Positions 1 through 5,190 of a stretch of 5,190 nucleotides of DNA are shown in pieces. A program made the translations under genes and the position numbers. Position 1 is the stretch's first letter. Every line of letters starts with the position of its first letter. Location of the stretch: assembly GCA_947630465.1 (NCBI GenBank), contig CANRHT010000134.1:1-5190 (forward strand), in the 5' to 3' direction. The DNA is from an uncultured Pseudomonadaceae bacterium (GTDB lineage Bacteria; Pseudomonadota; Gammaproteobacteria; Pseudomonadales; Pseudomonadaceae). Below the pieces are notes generated by a model that searched no databases, had not been told where the DNA came from, and saw nothing but the letters and a program-made list of their open reading frames with translations.

Positions 1-18
1 AACCTTTGATACGTGTCG

Positions 19-45
19 TTGACATAAAGAATACTCGGTTTTAAC
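19..45 (+). promoter_or_regulatory. Possible sigma-70 promoter for frmA
   Basis: A perfect -35 consensus TTGACA is present at 19-24. The best nearby -10-like hexamer is TTTAAC at 40-45, which matches 4 of 6 positions but leaves a short 15-base spacer. TACACT at 68-73 is another -10-like hexamer but has no good -35 at normal spacing. The poor -10 would fit an activator-dependent promoter, as expected for an inducible formaldehyde response, but this is inference. Confidence 0.35.
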
Positions 46-55
46 GCAAAGAATA
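26..55 (+). repeat. Direct repeat AAAGAATA, 22-base period
   Basis: The octamer AAAGAATA occurs at 26-33 and again at 48-55, start to start 22 bases apart, about two helical turns. The repeats flank the TTTAAC candidate -10 and the first lies directly after TTGACA. The arrangement could be a regulator binding site, but two copies of an A-rich octamer can also arise by chance. Confidence 0.35.
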
Positions 56-79
56 GACTACGCAGCCTACACTGATTAA

Positions 80-1285
<1,206 letters not shown>

Positions 1286-1300
1286 TCAACAACCACAAAT

Positions 1301-1341
1301 GCTCAGGTTGGCGCTCTTGTTAAGCGCTGGCCTGAGCGCTT
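1301..1341 (+). promoter_or_regulatory. Intercistronic hairpin(s) between frmA and fghA
   Basis: Bases 1301-1315 pair with 1323-1337 to give a 15-pair stem (12 Watson-Crick pairs plus three central G-U pairs) around a 7-base loop. An overlapping alternative stem pairs AAGCGCT (1322-1328) with AGCGCTT (1335-1341) around a 6-base loop; the two are mutually exclusive. No run of U follows either stem (the next bases are GTCTTTGG), so this is not a standard intrinsic terminator. It ends only about seven bases before the fghA Shine-Dalgarno. It could stabilise the frmA message, mark a processing site, or weakly attenuate transcription or translation of fghA; function is inference. Confidence 0.55.
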
Positions 1342-1347
1342 GTCTTT

Positions 1348-1352
1348 GGAGG
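1348..1352 (+). promoter_or_regulatory. Ribosome binding site deciding the fghA start
   Basis: GGAGG lies five bases before the ATG at 1358. This favours ATG 1358 over the in-frame TTG at 1340, which lies upstream of the site and would add six residues. Confidence 0.88.
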
Positions 1353-1357
1353 TCAGG

Positions 1358-2203
1358 ATGTCGTTACAACAATTATCATCGCAAAAAGTTTTTGGCGGCC
1401 AGCATATTCGCTATGAACACCCATCTCAGACACTTAAGTGCAAGATGCAGTTCGCGGTGTATTTACCGCCGCAAGTTGAGTTAGGCCAGCCTTTGCCCGT
1501 GCTGTACTGGTTGTCAGGATTAACCTGCACCGATGAAAACTTTATGCAAAAAGCAGGCGCCTTAAAAACGGCGGCAGAGCTGGGTTTAATTATCGTTGCG
1601 CCTGATACCAGTCCGCGTGGTGAGGGTGTGGCCGATGATCCTGACGGTGCTTGGGATTTTGGATTGGGTGCCGGTTTTTATCTCAATGCCACGCAAGCGC
1701 CTTGGGCTGAGCACTACCACATGTATGACTATGTGGTGCATGAGCTACCGACGCTGATTGAAAAACATTTGCCTGTCTCAGATAAACGCAGTATCAGTGG
1801 CCACTCGATGGGTGGGCATGGTGCCTTAATTGCTGCCTTGCGTGAGCCGCAGCGTTATCAGTCAGTTTCAGCTTTTGCGCCCATTTGTCAGCCTACTCAG
1901 TGCCCTTGGGGTGAGAAAGCGTTCTCTCATTACTTAGGTACGCAGCGTGAAACCTGGATGGAGTGGGATGCCAGTGCGTTAATGGCGCAAGCGACTCAAC
2001 AGTTGCCGATGCTCATTGATCAAGGTGAGGCTGATAGTTTTTTAGTTGAACAGCTCAAGCCTGCCGCCTTACAGGATGCCGCCGAGCGCGCAGGTTATCC
2101 ACTGACGCTGAGAATGCAGCCCGGCTATGATCACAGCTACTATTTTATTGCCAGTTTTATTGAAGAGCACTTGCGCTTTCACGCGCAGGCTTTGCTGGCA
2201 TAA
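1358..2203 (+). CDS. fghA: S-formylglutathione hydrolase (esterase D family)
   Basis: This cytoplasmic serine hydrolase splits S-formylglutathione into formate and glutathione, the second enzymatic step of formaldehyde detoxification after FrmA. The 281-residue alpha/beta-hydrolase is of normal family length. The nucleophile elbow GHSMGG at 148-153 carries Ser150. Asp226 (in GEADSF) and His259 (in GYDHSYYF) complete the catalytic triad by position and motif. The segment [11 protein letters not shown] near 52-62, with Cys57, is a family signature. The ATG at 1358 is chosen because of the GGAGG site just before it. The gene lies 72 bases after frmA on the same strand with no clear terminator between them, so co-transcription is likely, possibly modulated by the hairpin in the gap. 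No signal peptide or defect is seen. Confidence 0.96.
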   Translation: MSLQQLSSQKVFGGQHIRYEHPSQTLKCKMQFAVYLPPQVELGQPLPVLYWLSGLTCTDENFMQKAGALKTAAELGLIIVAPDTSPRGEGVADDPDGAWDFGLGAGFYLNATQAPWAEHYHMYDYVVHELPTLIEKHLPVSDKRSISGHSMGGHGALIAALREPQRYQSVSAFAPICQPTQCPWGEKAFSHYLGTQRETWMEWDASALMAQATQQLPMLIDQGEADSFLVEQLKPAALQDAAERAGYPLTLRMQPGYDHSYYFIASFIEEHLRFHAQALLA

Positions 2204-2254
2204 GCAGGCGTAACTGATTTGCCGACTGTTCAGGTGCGCGCTGTTAAAACTGTG

Positions 2255-2260
2255 TAGAAT
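2255..2260 (+). promoter_or_regulatory. Likely -10 element of an ispF-operon promoter
   Basis: The 87-base gap between fghA and ispF contains TAGAAT at 2255-2260, five of six matches to the sigma-70 -10, 30 bases before the ispF start. No strong -35 stands at the usual distance (2231-2237 reads CAGGTGC), so the promoter may be weak or tolerate a poor -35. No convincing fghA terminator is seen in the gap, so read-through from frmA-fghA is also possible. Confidence 0.45.
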
Positions 2261-2290
2261 GACGCCTATTTTGCAGAGTCGGATAACAGC

Positions 2291-2764
2291 ATGCGTATAG
2301 GTCATGGCTATGATGTACACCGCTTCCAAACAGGTGATTTTATTACCTTGGGCGGTGTACGTATTGCTCACAATAAAAGTTTTGTCGCGCACTCTGATGG
2401 TGATGTGTTGCTGCATGCAATCACTGATGCGTTATTGGGTGCGGCGGCATTGGGCGATATTGGTCAGCATTTTCCGGATACTGATCCTGCCTATCAAGGT
2501 GCGGACAGCCGCCAACTGCTGCGTAACGTCGTGGCTTTACTGGCGCAAGCCGGTTGGGCAATTGCGAATGTGGACAGTACGATCTTAGCGCAAGCACCCA
2601 AAATGGCGCCGCATATTATCGCCATGCGCGAGCATATTGCTGCTGATCTGCAGGTTGCTATCGATCAAGTCAACGTCAAAGCCACCACCACTGAAAGCTT
2701 AGGTTTTGTCGGGCGTGAAGAAGGCATTGCCGCGCATGCTGTGGCGATGTTGGTTAAAGCATGA
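2291..2764 (+). CDS. ispF: 2-C-methyl-D-erythritol 2,4-cyclodiphosphate synthase
   Basis: IspF cyclises 4-diphosphocytidyl-2-C-methyl-D-erythritol 2-phosphate to the 2,4-cyclodiphosphate with release of CMP, a step of the cytoplasmic MEP route to isoprenoids (quinone side chains, undecaprenyl carrier). The 157 residues match the family (E. coli about 159). The metal ligands Asp8 and His10 (GYDVHRF) and His42 are in place, with the HSDGD loop at 34-38, the [11 protein letters not shown] segment at 55-65 and the [14 protein letters not shown] signature at 132-145. The enzyme works as a homotrimer with active sites between subunits. A weak GGA Shine-Dalgarno lies seven bases before the start. 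The stop codon overlaps the truD start as ATGA. The usual partner gene ispD is not in this window; in Pseudomonas it lies further upstream, beyond adhC. Confidence 0.97.
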   Translation: MRIGHGYDVHRFQTGDFITLGGVRIAHNKSFVAHSDGDVLLHAITDALLGAAALGDIGQHFPDTDPAYQGADSRQLLRNVVALLAQAGWAIANVDSTILAQAPKMAPHIIAMREHIAADLQVAIDQVNVKATTTESLGFVGREEGIAAHAVAMLVKA

Positions 2765-3819
2765 ATGACTTAGAGTTATTAGGCCCACGTGTTTTTGGTG
2801 AGCCTTGCGGTAGCGCACAGCTGAAAGCCTGTGCAGAAGATTTTCAAGTGGATGAAGTGCTGGATATTCCTTTGTCGGGCAGCGGTGAGCACCTGTGGTT
2901 GTGGGTGGAAAAACGCATGCTCAACACCGAAGAAGCGGCGCGGCGTTTAGCCAAAGCGGCCGGAGTATCTTTGCGCAATATCAGCTATGCCGGTCTCAAA
3001 GATCGCCAAGCCTTAACGCGCCAATGGTTTAGCATTCATCTGCCGGGTAAAGATGATCCACAGCTCAGTGCAGCTGAAGGTGAAGACCTGCATATTTTAC
3101 AACAGCAGCGTCACAGCCGTAAGCTGCAGCGCGGAGCTCATGCGGCCAATGGTTTTACCATTCGTTTAACTGAGCTGAAAGCTGATCGTGCCTGTTTAGA
3201 GCAGCGCCTGCAGAGCATTGCGGCGCAAGGTGTGCCCAATTATTTTGGTTTACAGCGCTTTGGTGAGAACGGCAATAATGTACTCGGTGCGCTTGAGTAT
3301 GCGCAACGCAATGAATTGCCGGTACAACGCAATTTACGTTCGCGCTTGTTATCCACTGGGCGCAGCGCTCTGTTCAATCGAGTCTTAGCTCAACGCGTGC
3401 AAAATAAAACATGGAATGTGGCGCAAGTGGGTGATGTTTTAGCTTTTACTGGTAGCCGTAGCTTTTTTGTGGCGGGCGCTGATGATTGTCATGATCCGCG
3501 CTTAGCTGAATTGGACGTGCATCCCACAGGTCCGTTATGGGGCGATGGTGAGTTAGCCAGTCAAGGGCAAACCTTGCAGGATGAACAGCATGTAGCGGCT
3601 ACTTTACCAGAGCTTTGCACCTGGTTAGCACGTGCTAATTTGCAGCAAGAGCGACGTATTTTACGCTTGCCGGTGCGCGATTTAAGTTGGAGTTTTCCGG
3701 CCGAAGATTGCCTGCAGCTGCACTTTGTTTTACCCCCAGGGTGTTTTGCTACTGTGGTGTTGCGTGAGTTAGTCGAGCTTTTATCAGTCACTGAGGCGGT
3801 GCATGCATGCGAATTTTAA
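2761..3819 (+). CDS. truD: tRNA pseudouridine(13) synthase TruD
   Basis: TruD isomerises uridine 13 of certain tRNAs (tRNA-Glu in E. coli) to pseudouridine, acting in the cytoplasm without a cofactor. The 352 residues agree with the family (E. coli about 349). The catalytic aspartate is Asp81, in the YAGLKDRQA motif at 76-84. NYFGLQRFG at 160-168 is the other strong TruD signature, and [15 protein letters not shown] at 118-132 is a further conserved segment. The N-terminal EDFQVDE segment near 26-32 is also typical. The start ATG overlaps the ispF stop by four bases, and the last 13 bases overlap the surE start, so translation is probably coupled along the operon. No truncation or frameshift is seen. 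Confidence 0.96.
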   Translation: MNDLELLGPRVFGEPCGSAQLKACAEDFQVDEVLDIPLSGSGEHLWLWVEKRMLNTEEAARRLAKAAGVSLRNISYAGLKDRQALTRQWFSIHLPGKDDPQLSAAEGEDLHILQQQRHSRKLQRGAHAANGFTIRLTELKADRACLEQRLQSIAAQGVPNYFGLQRFGENGNNVLGALEYAQRNELPVQRNLRSRLLSTGRSALFNRVLAQRVQNKTWNVAQVGDVLAFTGSRSFFVAGADDCHDPRLAELDVHPTGPLWGDGELASQGQTLQDEQHVAATLPELCTWLARANLQQERRILRLPVRDLSWSFPAEDCLQLHFVLPPGCFATVVLRELVELLSVTEAVHACEF

Positions 3820-4556
3820 TAGCCAATGATGATGGTGTGACTGCACCGGGTTTATCTGCATTACATGCCGCGTTGCGTGACTATGCCCCTTGTTCAATTA
3901 TCGCACCAGAAAATGATTGCAGTGGCACCAGCAGCTCCATGACATTGGACCGGCCTTTGCATCCGCAAACCTTGAGTAATGGCTATATCAGCATCAACGG
4001 TACGCCCACAGATTGTGTGCACTTAGGCTTAAATGGTTTATTAGATGAGCCGGTTGATATGGTGGTGTCAGGCATCAACTTAGGAGCTAATCTGGGTGAT
4101 GATGTGCTCTATTCAGGTACAGTGGCGGCAGCGTTAGAGGGACGGTTTTTACAGAAGCCTTCTTTTGCATTTTCATTGATGTCACGCAAACTTGATCATT
4201 TAGACAGTGCAGCATGGTTTGCACGGCGTTTGATTGAAGCGCACGCCGAGCTGAAGGTCGCGCCGCGCACGGTGTTTAATGTTAATGTGCCGGATTTGCC
4301 TTTAGCGCACATCAAGGGCATTAAGCTGACTCGCCTTGGGCATCGTGCACGCGCGGCGGCACCGGTGTTAACAGTCAATCCGCGCGGTAAGAAATGCTAT
4401 TGGCTGGCGGCTGTGGGTGAGGTTGAAGACGGTGAGGAGGGCACAGATTTTCACGCGGTTGCTCAAGGTTATGTGTCCATTACTCCTTTGCAATTGGATC
4501 GCACTTTTCATCCGCAGATGGATGAGGTTAAACACTGGTTGGAGGATGTGTTGTGA
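3807..4556 (+). CDS. surE: 5'/3'-nucleotidase SurE (survival protein)
   Basis: SurE is a metal-dependent phosphatase of nucleoside 5'- and 3'-monophosphates (and short polyphosphate in E. coli), linked to stationary-phase and stress survival. The 249-residue length is normal. Metal-site residues are Asp8 and Asp9 in the N-terminal NDDG motif (7-10), Ser39 in the CSG motif, and Asn91 in [19 protein letters not shown] at 66-72 and [11 protein letters not shown] at 102-112 are further family signatures. The stretch around Ser39 reads NDCSGTSSS where I expect a form like RDRSGASNS, a mild departure. The start overlaps the end of truD by 13 bases; GAGG at 3793-3796 is a rather distant ribosome site (ten bases). 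The end overlaps pcm by four bases (GTGA). The surE-pcm pairing is conserved upstream of nlpD-rpoS. Confidence 0.96.
   Translation: MRILIANDDGVTAPGLSALHAALRDYAPCSIIAPENDCSGTSSSMTLDRPLHPQTLSNGYISINGTPTDCVHLGLNGLLDEPVDMVVSGINLGANLGDDVLYSGTVAAALEGRFLQKPSFAFSLMSRKLDHLDSAAWFARRLIEAHAELKVAPRTVFNVNVPDLPLAHIKGIKLTRLGHRARAAAPVLTVNPRGKKCYWLAAVGEVEDGEEGTDFHAVAQGYVSITPLQLDRTFHPQMDEVKHWLEDVL
4541..4545 (+). promoter_or_regulatory. Ribosome binding site for pcm inside surE
   Basis: GGAGG lies seven bases before the GTG at 4553, ideal spacing. It supports GTG as the pcm start rather than the in-frame ATG at 4595. Confidence 0.7.
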
Positions 4557-5190
4557 GCGCACAACAGGATGATTTGCAACGCCGTGGGATTGGTATGACC
4601 TCACAGCGCACGCGTGAAAGGTTGGTGCAGCGCCTGCGTGATGAAGGTTTGAGTAACCCGCAGGTGCTGGATGTGATTTTGCGTACTCCGCGGCATTTGT
4701 TTGTTGATGAGGCCTTGTCGCATCGCGCGTACGAAGATACAGCACTGCCCATTGGCAATAATCAAACCATTTCTCAGCCTTATATTGTTGGACGCATGAC
4801 TGAGTTGTTATTAGCCAACGGACCCTTAGATAAAGTGCTGGAAATCGGCACCGGTTGTGGCTATCAAACCGCAGTGCTGGCGCAGTTGGTTGAGCGCATT
4901 TTTTCCGTAGAGCGTATTCAGTCTTTACAAGAGCGGGCGAAGGAGCGTTTAGCGCAGCTGAATTTGCGTAACGTGGTCTATCGCTGGGGCGATGGCTGGG
5001 ACGGCTGGAATGCGTTAGCACCCTACAATGGCATTATCGTTACCGCAGGTGCGAAAGAAATCCCGCAAGCGCTGCTTGATCAGTTGGCGGACGGTGGGCG
5101 TTTGGTGATTCCTGTGGGCGAGGATGATCAGCAGCTATTGCTCATTACCCGTGATAAAGATCGCTTTGTGCATCAGCGCTTAGAAGCGGT
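4553..5190 (+). CDS. pcm: Protein-L-isoaspartate O-methyltransferase, 3' end cut by window
   Basis: Pcm methylates the abnormal L-isoaspartyl carboxyl formed in ageing proteins using S-adenosylmethionine, starting their repair in the cytosol. The frame runs open to the window edge (212 full codons), so only the last few residues are missing for a family of about 210-225. Counted from GTG 4553, visible motifs are [12 protein letters not shown] (44-55), YEDTALPIG (60-68), [10 protein letters not shown] (70-79) and SAM-binding motif [11 protein letters not shown] (96-105), where the usual form is [16 protein letters not shown] follows at 144-152 and [10 protein letters not shown] at 157-166. GTG at 4553 overlaps the surE stop and has a well-placed GGAGG. 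ATG at 4595, giving an N-terminus of [10 protein letters not shown], matches where many Pseudomonas annotations start, with GGGA five bases upstream, and remains a real alternative. Confidence 0.95.
   Translation, partial: MSAQQDDLQRRGIGMTSQRTRERLVQRLRDEGLSNPQVLDVILRTPRHLFVDEALSHRAYEDTALPIGNNQTISQPYIVGRMTELLLANGPLDKVLEIGTGCGYQTAVLAQLVERIFSVERIQSLQERAKERLAQLNLRNVVYRWGDGWDGWNALAPYNGIIVTAGAKEIPQALLDQLADGGRLVIPVGEDDQQLLLITRDKDRFVHQRLEA

Noticed and set aside
1301..1347. Rho-independent terminator after frmA
   Set aside because: The stem is long, but it contains G-U pairs in the middle and is followed by GCGCTTGTCTTTGG rather than a U-tract, so it is recorded as a hairpin, not a terminator.
2069..2416. 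115-codon minus-strand frame across the fghA-ispF gap
   Set aside because: It overlaps the conserved C-terminus of FghA and the N-terminus of IspF on the other strand, and the predicted protein shows no recognisable motif.
2289..3810. Cluster of six GCATGC palindromes (2289, 2413, 2734, 2915, 3801, 3805)
   Set aside because: All lie in or at the edges of coding sequence, spacing is irregular, flanks are not shared, and the codons are explained by conserved residues; chance clustering is the simplest reading.
3803..3829. Second ATG at 3803 just ahead of the surE ATG
   Set aside because: It opens a different frame that stops after eight codons and has no own ribosome site; probably a by-product of the GCATGCATGC sequence at the truD-surE overlap.
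4368..5021. Long open frame of 217 codons on the minus strand opposite surE and pcm
   Set aside because: It lies antisense to strongly conserved SurE and Pcm motifs, has no recognisable domain, and looks like an artefact of codon bias on the coding strand.

Overview
This window is a compact, single-strand (+) stretch of housekeeping genes from a gammaproteobacterium, most likely of the Pseudomonas lineage. The order is glutathione-dependent formaldehyde dehydrogenase (frmA/adhC), S-formylglutathione hydrolase (fghA), ispF, truD, surE and a right-truncated pcm. As recalled from family knowledge, this is the Pseudomonas arrangement (P. aeruginosa PA3629 to PA3624), where nlpD and rpoS follow pcm. 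Base composition looks close to 50% G+C by eye, with many TTA leucine codons. That is low for a typical Pseudomonas and suggests a low-GC relative within Pseudomonadaceae (Thiopseudomonas or Denitrificimonas type); this assignment is an inference.

Layout: 1-172 is a gene-free leader with a TTGACA hexamer and a short direct repeat. 173-1285 is frmA and 1358-2203 is fghA, separated by 72 bases that contain a 15-pair imperfect hairpin. An 87-base gap with a likely -10 element precedes the second group. This runs ispF (2291-2764), truD (2761-3819), surE (3807-4556) and pcm (4553 to the window edge), with start/stop overlaps of 4, 13 and 4 bases, as expected for a translationally coupled operon.

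How the genes work together: FrmA and FghA form the glutathione-dependent formaldehyde detoxification pathway. Formaldehyde condenses with glutathione, FrmA oxidises the adduct to S-formylglutathione, and FghA releases formate and glutathione. IspF makes an isoprenoid precursor (MEP pathway), TruD modifies tRNA uridine 13, SurE is a nucleotide/phosphate-stress phosphatase, and Pcm repairs isoaspartyl residues in aged proteins. The last four form the conserved block upstream of nlpD-rpoS.

I found no mobile element, CRISPR array, tRNA, rRNA, phage or defence system and no unexplained gene. I see no evidence for a previously undescribed system. The second-look items are regulatory (the frmA leader and the frmA-fghA hairpin) and small sequence variations in conserved motifs.
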